64,000 nt of DNA from Thalassobacillus sp043497085 (lineage in GTDB: Bacteria > Bacillota > Bacilli > Bacillales > Halobacillaceae). The stretch lies in the NCBI GenBank assembly GCA_043497085.1, contig JBIEKI010000013.1; one strand, given 5' to 3'. The first letter of the stretch is position 1. Every line of letters starts with the position of its first letter. Position numbers and translations under genes: made by a program. Positions 33,444 to 41,778 of this stretch are shown here, in pieces. Below the pieces are notes generated by a model. The model made no database searches and was not told the origin of the DNA. It saw only the letters and a program-made list of their open reading frames with translations.

Positions 33444-34655
33444 ATGAGCACGAACAAACCGAGAATTGTTGTCCTTGGTGCTGGATATGCCGGTATGATG
33501 ACAACAAAGCAATTGACTAAAAAACTTAGCCCGGAAGAAGCAGAAATTGTTCTTGTAAACAAGCATAACTACCACTACCAAACAACCTGGCTTCATGAAG
33601 TTGCGGCAGGTACAATCAATACCAATCAGGCCCGTATTATGATCAGCGATGTAATCAACCCGAATCGGGTACGCTTAGTCTATGATTCAGTGGTCAAAGT
33701 GAATAAAGACAAACAAAAAGTGTCCCTGGAAAATGGCGAGCTTGACTATGACTATCTTGTCATCGCACTTGGCTTTGAAACCAACACATTCGGAATCAAA
33801 GGGATGAAAGAAAACGCATTTTTCATTCAGGATGTGGATAGTTCCCGTCAAATTTACGAACATATTGAATACCAGTTCGCCAAATACAACAATGAAGAAA
33901 ATCCAAAAGAGGAAAGCCTGGCTATACTTGTCGGTGGAGGCGGGTTCACTGGAATCGAATTCGTCGGAGAGCTTGCTGAACAGGTCCCTAAACTTTGTAA
34001 AAAGTATGATATCGATCCGAACATTCCACGCATCATCAATGTGGAAGCTGCACCTTCCATCATGCCTGGTTTTGATGAAGAGCTTGTTGCCTATGCGAAA
34101 AAATCTCTTGAAGAACGTGGTGTAGAGTTCCGGGAAGGCGCTAAAATCGCTGAGTGTAAAGAAGACGCTTTCGTCGTCAACGAAGGCGAAGAGATCAAAG
34201 CCGGAACGATCGTATGGACAGGAGGGGTCACTGGAAACTCTATCCTAAGTAAATCAAGATTCGAATTGACAAAGGGGAAAGTCACAGTGGAAGACACGCT
34301 CCTGGCCCCAGGCGAAGACAATATCTTTATTCTCGGGGACTGTGCATGGGTAATGAATAAAGAAGAAGACCGACCATACCCGCCGACTGCTCAGTCTGCC
34401 ATGCAGCACGCTGGTACCTGTTCCACTAACATCAAAGCATTGCTTCATAACGAACCGTTGGAATCTTTTGTTTTCGATAACAAAGGAACCGTCGCTTCTC
34501 TTGGAAAGTCTGACGCCATGGGAACCGTATTTGACGATAAGAAACTATACGGAAAGACAGCCTCTTCCATGAAAAAGGTTATTGATAATCGTTGGCTCTT
34601 CCTGCTTGGCGGTCCAAAGTTAACACTGAAAAAAGGAAAGTTCCGCCCATTCTAA
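33444..34655 (+). CDS. ndh: type II NADH:quinone oxidoreductase (NDH-2)
   Basis: A 403-residue membrane-associated flavoprotein that passes electrons from NADH to menaquinone without pumping protons. FAD motif GAGYAG (about 12-17), NAD motif LVGGGGFTGIEFVGEL (about 161-176), and the second FAD region NIFILGDCAWVMN with the quinone-site stretch PPTAQSAMQHA. The C-terminus ends in the amphipathic helix region LTLKKGKFRPF used for membrane binding. It looks like Bacillus subtilis YjlD. A 33-residue membrane peptide follows 38 bp downstream. Confidence 0.9.
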   Translation: MSTNKPRIVVLGAGYAGMMTTKQLTKKLSPEEAEIVLVNKHNYHYQTTWLHEVAAGTINTNQARIMISDVINPNRVRLVYDSVVKVNKDKQKVSLENGELDYDYLVIALGFETNTFGIKGMKENAFFIQDVDSSRQIYEHIEYQFAKYNNEENPKEESLAILVGGGGFTGIEFVGELAEQVPKLCKKYDIDPNIPRIINVEAAPSIMPGFDEELVAYAKKSLEERGVEFREGAKIAECKEDAFVVNEGEEIKAGTIVWTGGVTGNSILSKSRFELTKGKVTVEDTLLAPGEDNIFILGDCAWVMNKEEDRPYPPTAQSAMQHAGTCSTNIKALLHNEPLESFVFDNKGTVASLGKSDAMGTVFDDKKLYGKTASSMKKVIDNRWLFLLGGPKLTLKKGKFRPF

Positions 34656-34693
34656 AACGGTTTCCAAGCACTATATCTTGAGGAGGTTATTTC

Positions 34694-34795
34694 ATGAAAA
34701 AAGGAACCCTTTACTTTTTCCTGGCGGCCCTCGTTACTATTGTTGGGTATGCCCTCACGAGCCGTACATTGGAAGATACACGAGATTTCCGCTAA
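34694..34795 (+). CDS. small membrane peptide downstream of ndh (33 aa)
   Basis: ATG 34694 with an excellent site (GAGGAGG, 7 bases before). The product is one hydrophobic helix (about 5-22, LYFFLAALVTIVGYALTS core) and a short charged tail ending DTRDFR. It lies 38 bp after ndh and before a strong terminator, so it shares that transcript. It could be an accessory peptide of NDH-2 or an unrelated stress peptide. I do not recognise it. Confidence 0.65.
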   Translation: MKKGTLYFFLAALVTIVGYALTSRTLEDTRDFR

Positions 34796-34812
34796 TATAG
34801 CCCAATAAATAT

Positions 34813-34858
34813 AAAACAGCCTCAGGTGACAGATCCTCTCATCACCTGAGGCTGTTTT
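34813..34858. terminator. bidirectional terminator
   Basis: AAAACAGCCTCAGGTGA / TCACCTGAGGCTGTTTT, 17 bp perfect. Confidence 0.93.
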
Positions 34859-34861
34859 GGT

Positions 34862-35368
34862 TTATTGATTTTTATTTTGAGATGATGCATCGCTCGATGA
34901 AGACTGCGTGTTATTAGCCGTAGAAGCATCAGTGTCGTTGACCATTTCATCCTTTGCTTCTTTAATCTTGCCACCAGCTTCTTGAAGCTCTTCTCCAGCT
35001 TCCTTCGTAGCAGCAATCGCTTCTTTTGCATCATCCTGCACATCGGTTACTTTATCCAAAATATCTTCATTCGCTTTTTCATAGATATTCCGCAGGCTGG
35101 CAACTGCCTCTCTTAGTACAGCAGATGTATCCTGGATACGCTCCATGAGATCCTCTTTTGTACCCGATGGGTTCTCCTTCACATCAGCGGCAAATTGCGA
35201 AATCGTTTCTTTTGCCTGATTGGTATTATCAAGAACCTTTTTTCGTGTTGTAGAATCGATCATTGCAAGTGCTCCCCCAGCAACTGCACCGATTACCATC
35301 GCCTTCACTAGTTTACTATTTTTTTGCTCTGGTGTGTTTTGTGCTTGAGTTTGAGTTTGTTGTTCCAT
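34862..35368 (-). CDS. YtxH-like general stress protein
   Basis: A 168-residue protein: a polar Gln/Thr N-terminus, one hydrophobic helix (about 21-37, AMVIGAVAGGALAM core) and a long charged helical region rich in Ala, Glu and Lys, ending in a Ser/Asn tail. This is the YtxH pattern; ytxH is sigma-B-dependent in Bacillus subtilis. A sigma-B-like promoter is present upstream here too. Function of the family is not settled; it is probably a membrane-anchored stress protein. Confidence 0.75.
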   Translation of the reverse strand: MEQQTQTQAQNTPEQKNSKLVKAMVIGAVAGGALAMIDSTTRKKVLDNTNQAKETISQFAADVKENPSGTKEDLMERIQDTSAVLREAVASLRNIYEKANEDILDKVTDVQDDAKEAIAATKEAGEELQEAGGKIKEAKDEMVNDTDASTANNTQSSSSDASSQNKNQ

Positions 35369-35445
35369 CTAACCACTCCTTAAAAGGGATAAATAATAAT
35401 TATTGTTCCTTACTAACAGTAATGAGTTCCTATCCTTCTATATAG

Positions 35446-35471
35446 TTACCTTTCTTGAATAAAAGTTAAAC
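35446..35471 (-). promoter_or_regulatory. sigma-B-like promoter of the YtxH-like gene
   Basis: Minus strand: GTTTAA (35471-35466), 14 bases, AGGTAA (35451-35446), close to GTTTAA...GGGTAT. It sits about 78 bp before the ATG. Confidence 0.5.
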
Positions 35472-35538
35472 TGCAAATTTTTCCCTTCCCTTTCCAGACT
35501 TATCAAATACTATTTTGATTATAGATTCAACATAAATC

Positions 35539-35578
35539 AAAAAAATCTGTCCCGGCATGAACGCCAGGACAGATTTTC
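35539..35578 (-). terminator. terminator of the zinc-ribbon gene
   Basis: AAAATCTGTCC / GGACAGATTTT with a minus-strand U-run. Confidence 0.85.
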
Positions 35579-35582
35579 TACA

Positions 35583-35792
35583 CTATCCACCAAAAAAGAA
35601 ATCAAAGATATTTCCTGCAGCGGAAGCTTTTTTATTATAAAATTCCGAGTAGCCACAGTTTTCACAAGAGACAACCGTAAATTTATTGTTTTGAATATCC
35701 ATCATTTTTGATAACCCGGAGCCTGTCATTGATACATCTTTTGTAGTGGCGTCAGTGCTGCCACATTTAATACAACCTTCACCTGTATTCAT
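35583..35792 (-). CDS. small zinc-ribbon protein
   Basis: A 69-residue protein with two cysteine knuckles, CIKC (about 8-11) and CENC (about 43-46), so a four-Cys zinc ribbon. The C-terminus is Gly/Phe-rich (NIFDFFFGG). This resembles the zinc_ribbon_13 family of small nucleic-acid-binding-like proteins with no known role. Ribosome binding site GGAGG. Monocistronic. Confidence 0.75.
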   Translation of the reverse strand: MNTGEGCIKCGSTDATTKDVSMTGSGLSKMMDIQNNKFTVVSCENCGYSEFYNKKASAAGNIFDFFFGG

Positions 35793-35894
35793 TCTTTATC
35801 CTCCTCCAGAATCGTGTTATTAACCTATACGATTCTCGGGTTGGAAAGTTTCATACTTTAACTTTAGGCTCCGCTAAATATCAGTGTTAATGTT

Positions 35895-36460
35895 ACAGGT
35901 AATCTCCCTTTAATTGAAGACTCAGCTTCGAGATAATGGGGTCCGTTACCATGAGATAAAGGGGATGATTCGTGAAACAACTCGCTTTCCTGCGGGGGAC
36001 CTGGCAAGCTTCCTCGGGCTAAAGCCCTGCGGGATCTCGCCTAGCCCCTTCTCCCGCGGGAGTCTCGCCGTTCCCCTTCCCATCCAGCCAGTTTTGTACT
36101 AAACGGACCCTTCAGTAAGTGTATAACTAAAACCTTCATCTAGACGCATATATAAAGGGCAAAATGTCTTTTTTCATTATGATGGGCCTGTCCAATAGAT
36201 GATTTCGAGAACTTCCTATGGTAAAGGGGCGTAGGGAAACGGTGAGACTCCTCGAAAATGGTACGCATTTCCTTCGTGCGTGGGTTAGGTCAAGATGAAA
36301 ATTCAAAGTCCTGTGGGATATGCGGGATCGCTGAGGCCCCGCAAGGCGAAGCCTGAGGAGACTCAGCACACGCCCACGGAAAGCGAATCGTTTCCCGGAG
36401 CCCCTAAACTCCAACAATATCACGAAATCAAGTCTTCGACTTTTCTGCCCTATAATTGAA
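35895..36460. repeat. dispersed double-hairpin element, copy 3 (subfamily II)
   Basis: This fills most of a 708-bp gap. The left end is CAGGTAATCTCCCTTTAA then GAAGACTCAG. Hairpin A follows (left part ACTCGCTTTCCTGCGGGGG, right part TCTCCCGCGGGAGTCTCGCC), then a spacer, then hairpin B (GGGGCGTAGGGAAACGGTGA left; TCGTTTCCCGGAGCCCC right). The right end is AAGTCTTCGACTTTTCTGCC. Hairpin A is therefore next to the CTCCCTTTAA end, opposite to copies 1 and 2. Hairpin B holds an extra 50-60 bp (36255-36310). Confidence 0.85.
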
Positions 36461-36466
36461 TTAGCT

Positions 36467-36498
36467 AAAAAAGGAGGGGATTACTCCCCTCCTTTCAG
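36467..36498 (-). terminator. terminator of the aldehyde dehydrogenase gene
   Basis: AAAGGAGGGGA / TCCCCTCCTTT, minus-strand U-run. Confidence 0.85.
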
Positions 36499-36500
36499 AA

Positions 36501-37955
36501 TTAAAATGGAAATTCACGATATTCATTTTGCACACTGATCCATTTTTCAGTTGTGAATTTATCGATGGCCCACTGGCCGTTGAAACGGCCGACACCGGAA
36601 TTTTTTTCACCGCCGAAGGCTACATGTGCTTCATCGTTTACAGATTGATCATTGATATGAATCATCCCTGTTTCAATTTGATCAGCAACCAGGGCACCAC
36701 GGTGACGATCTTCTGTAAAGACGGAACCGCTCAACCCATAAGGGGTGCCATTAGCAAACCGGATTGCCTGTTCTTCATCTTTCACTTGGATGATCGGCAT
36801 GACCGGACCGAAAATTTCATTTTTTGCAATCGGCATTTCATTGGTCACATCGGTCAATACGATCGGATCCATCAGGTTGCCTTTGACATCGCCGTCAACC
36901 AACTTCGTTGCTCCTTGCTGGACACTTTCCTCAATGTCGTTCTGGATACGCTCGACTTGGTCACGGTTGATCAATGGTCCTACTACCGTATTATCCTCGG
37001 ACGGGTCCCCAGCTTTCAGCCCTTCTACTTTCTTCTTGAATGCTTCCACAAATTCATCATGGACCTGCTCATGGACAATGACTCGGTTGATCGCCATGCA
37101 GATCTGTCCCTGATGCAGGTATTTTCCAAATGCAGCTGCTTCTACAGCCTTATCGATATCTGCGTCTTCGAGAACGATCATGGCATTATTACCGCCTAGT
37201 TCCAGCGTCGTTTCTTTAATGTTTTTCCCTGCAAGTTCACCAATGTGACTGCCTACTTCTGTGGAACCTGTAAAGGAAAATACTTTGGGAATCGGATGAG
37301 TCAGGAAGTCATCTCCGATTTCAGAACCGCGGCCGACCACTACATTCAATACACCTGCCGGAAATCCAGCTTCCTCAAATAAATCCGCAATTAACAGCCC
37401 AGCGGTAACCGGTGCATCTGATGCAGGTTTCACTACTACCGTATTACCAGTTGCGATTGCAGGAGCAATCGAACGCAACGCTAAGTGGAATGGGAAGTTC
37501 CATGGACCGATGACACCTACTACTCCCTTCGCTTTACGATACACACGGTTTTCTTTTCCGGGCGTATTGGAAGGTAAAATCGTACCTGTCATCCTTGTCG
37601 GAAAGGAAACAGACTCTTTCACAATCGCTCTGGCTGCCTGAAATTCAATTTCTGATTTGATTTTTGTACTGCCTGATTCCTTGACCAGCCAATCGATTAT
37701 TTCCTCTTTCCGATTATCCATCACTTGGACAAGCCTTTCAAAATAAGCTTGTTTTTCAGCGGGAAGCACCTTCTCCCATTCTTTTTGTGCCTGTTTTGCG
37801 CCTTTATAAGCTTTATCCAAATCCTCTGCATTTGCCGAATGGATGACTCCTATCACATCTTCTGTATAAGGATTGATGTTTTCTACCTTTTTATCACTTG
37901 AGCCTTCTAGCCATTCTCCGTTGATATATTGTTTCGTGAACTGTTCTTGGCTCAT
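36501..37955 (-). CDS. NAD(P)-dependent aldehyde dehydrogenase
   Basis: A 484-residue ALDH. The catalytic cysteine is Cys286 in GQICMAINR, the general base is Glu252 in TLELGGNN, and the cofactor loops FSFTGSTEVG and GPWNFPFHLAL are intact. The ATG 37955 has GGAGG upstream; the longer frame has no site. The subgroup looks like vanillin/benzaldehyde dehydrogenases (YfmT-type), with a relaxed aldehyde range. Monocistronic. Confidence 0.9.
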   Translation of the reverse strand: MSQEQFTKQYINGEWLEGSSDKKVENINPYTEDVIGVIHSANAEDLDKAYKGAKQAQKEWEKVLPAEKQAYFERLVQVMDNRKEEIIDWLVKESGSTKIKSEIEFQAARAIVKESVSFPTRMTGTILPSNTPGKENRVYRKAKGVVGVIGPWNFPFHLALRSIAPAIATGNTVVVKPASDAPVTAGLLIADLFEEAGFPAGVLNVVVGRGSEIGDDFLTHPIPKVFSFTGSTEVGSHIGELAGKNIKETTLELGGNNAMIVLEDADIDKAVEAAAFGKYLHQGQICMAINRVIVHEQVHDEFVEAFKKKVEGLKAGDPSEDNTVVGPLINRDQVERIQNDIEESVQQGATKLVDGDVKGNLMDPIVLTDVTNEMPIAKNEIFGPVMPIIQVKDEEQAIRFANGTPYGLSGSVFTEDRHRGALVADQIETGMIHINDQSVNDEAHVAFGGEKNSGVGRFNGQWAIDKFTTEKWISVQNEYREFPF

Positions 37956-38047
37956 CGTTAAATACCTCCAATGTTTTATTGTACATATCCTATTTTCCAC
38001 CTGGCAGAAGAATTCAAACAATAGAGGATGCTCAAGCGTTTCAAGGG

Positions 38048-38494
38048 TCACTCAAGCTTCAACAACATATCAACGTGGGGGATGCCATCATCCATATAGA
38101 CATCTGAGATCTCCTTGAATCCGAAAGAGCTATAAAAATGGAGAAGATGTTCTTGACCCTGAAGGAATACTTCCTCCACCCCACCTCGCTTTTTAATAGC
38201 TGCAACAGCTTTATTCATAAGCTGCTCGGCATATCCCTGTCTCCGGTAGTCCTGGTTGACCAGCACTCTCCCAATCGAAACATATGGATACTTTTCCCCT
38301 GCAGGCACTAACCTGCAATAAGCAATGATCTCATCGGCTTCTTCAACCCAAAGATGTGTGGAAACTTCATCGTAGCCATCCAGCTCCGGATACGCGCATT
38401 CTTGTTCTACTACAAATATATCCACCCTTAATTTCAGGATTTGGTATAACTTCTTATTAGATAATTGTTGAAAAGACTGTTGCTTCCATTCCAA
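38048..38494 (-). CDS. GNAT family acetyltransferase (ElaA-like)
   Basis: A 148-residue GNAT protein. The acetyl-CoA loop is VNQDYRRQGYAEQLMNKA (motif Q/RxxGxG/A-like, about 80-97), with the VSIGRVLV strand before it. The N-terminal LYQILKLRVDIFVVEQECAY pattern is diagnostic for ElaA. Substrate unknown. Monocistronic; the start has a weak GGAGTGAAAG site. Confidence 0.85.
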   Translation of the reverse strand: MEWKQQSFQQLSNKKLYQILKLRVDIFVVEQECAYPELDGYDEVSTHLWVEEADEIIAYCRLVPAGEKYPYVSIGRVLVNQDYRRQGYAEQLMNKAVAAIKKRGGVEEVFLQGQEHLLHFYSSFGFKEISDVYMDDGIPHVDMLLKLE

Positions 38495-38577
38495 TGGCTT
38501 TCACTCCTTAGTGTGATCGAATAAATGTATACAATTGTTAGAAACTAGAAAATATCATCCTTAAACTCTCATTTCCG

Positions 38578-38603
38578 GTTTTATCCGACTTTAGACAGGG
38601 AAA
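38578..38603 (+). promoter_or_regulatory. sigma-B-like promoter of DUF2254 paralogue 2
   Basis: GTTTTA (38578-38583), 14 bases, GGGAAA (38598-38603), a close match to the sigma-B consensus with the preferred spacing. It lies 48 bp before the ATG. Confidence 0.65.
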
Positions 38604-38650
38604 CTGCCTATTATTCAATAAATATTATAGTTATAAAGGGGGATTTAAGC

Positions 38651-40036
38651 ATGTTGACTAAATTTTTGCCGATCGACTTACAAAAATACTTTCAAATGTC
38701 TAAACGACAGCGGCAGCATGAGCTTCAAAAAACGCTGTGGTTTACACCTTTTGTCTATGTTGCATCCGCTTTACTGCTTATTGCAATTACACTCTATTTA
38801 GATTATCAAGTGGAATTATCACAATATGTACCTTCCTCCTTACATGCTCAGGCCTCTTCTTCCCAGACGTTGCTAGCCGCACTGATCGGTGGCATTCTGA
38901 CTCTAAGTGCCTTTACGTTGAACTCCGTCCTTGTTGTATTGACGACATTCAGCGGTCAATTTTCACCTCGGATGCTGGTAAACTTCGTCGCTGATCGAAA
39001 AACGCAGCATGTACTCGGGATTTTCCATGGAAGCTTTGTGTATGTACTCGTCGTCTTCCTGTTTGTCACCAGCCAGCGGAATGAATACTTTGTAGCCATC
39101 CCCGGGACAACAGTACTTCTCGCTTTCCTTACCGTAATGGTTTTTATTTTCTTCATTAACCACGCTGTCACCTGGATGCAGGTGCATAATATAACCATTA
39201 CGATGAACGATGCTTCAAAAGAAATCATTAAAGAATCGCTCCGTAATGAACTAGAGGAATACCGGACCAAAGAACCCGGTGACTTATATGATCGCTACAA
39301 AGGCGAAGAAGTGATTGTCACCGCTCCACGAGTAGGATACATTCAATTAATCCAGTTCAAAACTATATTAGAAGAAGCAAGAAAAGATGACATTATCATC
39401 AAGCTGCATGCAAAAGTGGGTGATTTCAGTTTAGAAAATAACCGGCTCTTTTCCTATTGGGGGCCAGGTAAAGAAAATGTAGATGAAGAGAAATACCGCA
39501 GTCTTATTGAGATCGGTCATAAAGAAACGGAGATTCAAGACATAAAAATGGGTATGACCAAGCTAGCTGAAATCGGGGTCAAAGGTATCGGGAATAACGA
39601 CCCGAACACTACCATCAATACGATCCATCAGATGGCAGACCTCCTTGTTTCGGTTGATAGTTATATCACCTTCACCCCTTATTTGAATGATAAAGAAAAA
39701 CAAGTGCGAATCATCATGGACTCCGAGGACTTCGGTTATTATTTATATCGAGGGTTCGGATATATACGGCATTATGCACGAGGAAATTATCCGATTATCA
39801 CAGAAATAATCGTCGCCCTCACGTTGGCAGCCCAAACCATCGACCCCGATAAACATGATGCACTTTGGGATTTCGCCAATAATACAGTGGATCATATCGG
39901 TACGGAGTTCATTTATGACATGGACAGGAAGTACTTGCTAGATAAATTATATGACCTGTCTTTAATGACTGATCATGAACTTGATTACTACAAGGCTGAA
40001 CGCAGACTTTTAAAGGTCCAGCCTACTGACTTCTAA
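38651..40036 (+). CDS. DUF2254 family membrane protein (paralogue 2)
   Basis: A 461-residue protein with four N-terminal helices and a cytoplasmic C-terminal domain. Shared family motifs with the copy at 14645-15976: LSAFTLNSVLVVLTTFSGQ, SPRMLVNFVADRKTQHVLG, and GIGNNDPNTTINTIHQMADL. The two proteins align along their length but are clearly diverged, so the duplication is old. AAAGGGGGA precedes the ATG. Function unknown. Confidence 0.83.
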   Translation: MLTKFLPIDLQKYFQMSKRQRQHELQKTLWFTPFVYVASALLLIAITLYLDYQVELSQYVPSSLHAQASSSQTLLAALIGGILTLSAFTLNSVLVVLTTFSGQFSPRMLVNFVADRKTQHVLGIFHGSFVYVLVVFLFVTSQRNEYFVAIPGTTVLLAFLTVMVFIFFINHAVTWMQVHNITITMNDASKEIIKESLRNELEEYRTKEPGDLYDRYKGEEVIVTAPRVGYIQLIQFKTILEEARKDDIIIKLHAKVGDFSLENNRLFSYWGPGKENVDEEKYRSLIEIGHKETEIQDIKMGMTKLAEIGVKGIGNNDPNTTINTIHQMADLLVSVDSYITFTPYLNDKEKQVRIIMDSEDFGYYLYRGFGYIRHYARGNYPIITEIIVALTLAAQTIDPDKHDALWDFANNTVDHIGTEFIYDMDRKYLLDKLYDLSLMTDHELDYYKAERRLLKVQPTDF

Positions 40037-40040
40037 CGTA

Positions 40041-40313
40041 CTATCTGATTGATTTGTAGGCAGCAATGAATTCATCAGGGGGTGTGTTTAATTTGAATGG
40101 GATCACCCCCTGATTTGTGTGTAAATACAATAATCCTATCCCCTCCCTGACTGGGCGGTAGGAGATATCAAAAACGTTTTTCAAGGCAAAACGATAGTCA
40201 CGCGAAGTGATTTCACATTCAGTCAATACCAGTTCATGATTGGTTTCCACATAATGCTGTCCATCAATATCCACTTTCCTGACTGTATCGATATAAGGCT
40301 GGGCTGCTATCAT
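40041..40313 (-). CDS. small conserved-looking protein, PH-like fold possible
   Basis: A 90-residue soluble protein with alternating short beta strands (HYVETNHELVLTECEITSRD, YRFALKNVFDISYRP, GIGLLYLHTNQGVIPFKL) and a C-terminal helix with PPDEFIAAYKSI. The strand order and final helix are those of bacterial PH-like domains, for example in general stress proteins. That is a structural guess. It converges with the DUF2254 gene with only 4 bp between stops. Confidence 0.55.
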   Translation of the reverse strand: MIAAQPYIDTVRKVDIDGQHYVETNHELVLTECEITSRDYRFALKNVFDISYRPVREGIGLLYLHTNQGVIPFKLNTPPDEFIAAYKSIR

Positions 40314-40397
40314 TCTCCACCTCCAAAAAGATATAAGTTATCGTACATTGTAGCGCATAATATATGAATTATCATTGTTACTGCTCTTTAATTATTG

Positions 40398-40442
40398 TTG
40401 ACATTTCTGTCTAATTTACATACGATACATATATGCACATAT
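40398..40442 (+). promoter_or_regulatory. promoter and ArsR-type operator of the cation efflux operon
   Basis: TTGACA (40398-40403), 17 bases, TACGAT (40421-40426). Immediately downstream is the palindrome ATATGCACATAT (40431-40442) inside an AT-rich CATATATGCACATATACTCATAT stretch (given by position). CzrA/SmtB-type repressors bind such palindromes overlapping the start of transcription, and the operon encodes one. Confidence 0.65.
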
Positions 40443-40478
40443 ACTCATATAAACAAATTAAAGAAGAGAGGGCTTAAC

Positions 40479-41393
40479 ATGTCACACCATCATCATCACC
40501 ATGACCATACGACAGGTAATATAAAAGTGGCATTCTTTCTTAATTTTACTTTCACTATCATAGAAATCATCGGCGGCATTATGACAAATAGTATGGCTAT
40601 CTTATCCGATGCGCTCCATGATTTAGGCGATTCCTTGTCTTTGGGGCTTGCCTGGTTCCTTCAGAATTTCTCTAAAAAAGGGAAAACAAAGAATTTCTCT
40701 TTTGGCTACAAGCGTTTTTCTTTATTGGCAGCCTTGATCAACAGCATCGTTTTAATTGTCGGGTCGGTCTTCATTTTGACAGAAGCCATCCCACGGTTAC
40801 TAAACCCTGAGCAACCGGATGCCGGGGGAATGATTATCCTTGCCATATTAGGTATTATCGTTAATGGTGCTGCTGTTTTCCGGCTGCGCGGCGGGGAATC
40901 GATGAATTCGAAAGTGATGACATGGCATCTGCTTGAAGATGTTTTGGGTTGGGCAGCTGTCCTGCTGGTAAGTATCGTCATGTTCTTTACAGATTTACCA
41001 ATTCTCGATCCAATCGCATCCATCGGTATCACGATCTTCATTTTATATAACGTAGTCAAGAATCTGTTTAAAACGATGCGCTTGTTTTTAGAAGGCGTCC
41101 CTGAAAATATCGATTACCATGATATCATTGAAAAAATGAACCAACTGCCAAATGTAGAGTCGACGCACCATACCCACCTTTGGTCCCTGGATGGGGAGCA
41201 TCACGCTTTCTCCACTCATATCGTAGTGCCTAAAGGGGCTACCAAAGACCAAGTCTGTACAATCAAAGAGCAAGTAAAGGAAATTATCGAACCCATCCAC
41301 TTAGACCATATTACGATCGAGATCGAGTATGAGGATGAGCGATGTTCCGTCATGGAAAACGATGACGAAAAAGGAGAGGTGCAGCATGGATGA
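40479..41393 (+). CDS. cation diffusion facilitator (CzcD/ZitB-type zinc efflux)
   Basis: A 304-residue CDF exporter: six helices (about 14-35, 40-60, 75-100, 108-128, 144-165 and 173-190) and a C-terminal cytoplasmic domain (about 205-295). The transport-site residues appear as SDALHDLGDSLSLG (helix 2) and HLLEDVLGW (helix 5), the HD...HD pattern typical of zinc. The N-terminus is a natural MSHHHHHHDH, a metal-binding tail. The ATG 40479 was chosen; a longer frame has no site. It overlaps the ArsR gene by 8 bp, which fits metal-induced co-expression. Confidence 0.92.
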   Translation: MSHHHHHHDHTTGNIKVAFFLNFTFTIIEIIGGIMTNSMAILSDALHDLGDSLSLGLAWFLQNFSKKGKTKNFSFGYKRFSLLAALINSIVLIVGSVFILTEAIPRLLNPEQPDAGGMIILAILGIIVNGAAVFRLRGGESMNSKVMTWHLLEDVLGWAAVLLVSIVMFFTDLPILDPIASIGITIFILYNVVKNLFKTMRLFLEGVPENIDYHDIIEKMNQLPNVESTHHTHLWSLDGEHHAFSTHIVVPKGATKDQVCTIKEQVKEIIEPIHLDHITIEIEYEDERCSVMENDDEKGEVQHG

Positions 41394-41694
41394 TTCTAAC
41401 TTTGTAGACCTGGACGAGGAAACATTATTTCTCGTGTCTCAAACCTTTAAAGCACTATCGGACCCAACAAGAATCAGGATATTGAATTTGTTATTCAACC
41501 GGGAGTTCAGTGTCAACGAAATTTCTGAACACCTCCACCTACGCCAATCGACTGTTTCTCATCAATTACGTTTCTTAAAAAATCTGCGCCTCGTTAAATT
41601 CCGGCGTGAAGGAACTTCCATCTATTATTCTCATGATGACGAACATGTATTGAACGTATTGAATGAAACGATTCAACATGCATTGCACCATTAA
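41386..41694 (+). CDS. ArsR family metal-sensing repressor (CzrA-like)
   Basis: A 102-residue winged-helix repressor. The recognition helix region is SVNEISEHLHLRQSTVSHQL. The last helix carries the alpha-5 zinc site pattern: Asp and His in SHDDEHVLNV, then His residues in TIQHALHH, as in CzrA and SmtB. The ATG 41386 follows GGAGAGG and overlaps the efflux gene stop (ATGGATGA). It probably represses the operon from the upstream palindrome and releases on zinc or cobalt. Confidence 0.9.
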   Translation: MDDSNFVDLDEETLFLVSQTFKALSDPTRIRILNLLFNREFSVNEISEHLHLRQSTVSHQLRFLKNLRLVKFRREGTSIYYSHDDEHVLNVLNETIQHALHH

Positions 41695-41739
41695 GAAGGC
41701 AAGCACCAAAAACCAACAGCATAACTCTCACCATAATAA

Positions 41740-41777
41740 AAAAATCGCGTCCCAGCTAAGCCAGGGCGCGTTTTCTT
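41740..41777 (-). terminator. terminator of the PPOX-fold gene
   Basis: AACGCGCCCTGG / CCAGGGACGCGAT-type imperfect stem (minus strand) followed by a U-run. Confidence 0.65.
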
Positions 41778-41778
41778 A

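Noticed and set aside
36528..37199. 223-codon plus-strand frame opposite the aldehyde dehydrogenase gene
   Set aside because: No ribosome binding site, low-complexity translation, and the opposite strand encodes a complete ALDH with intact active site.
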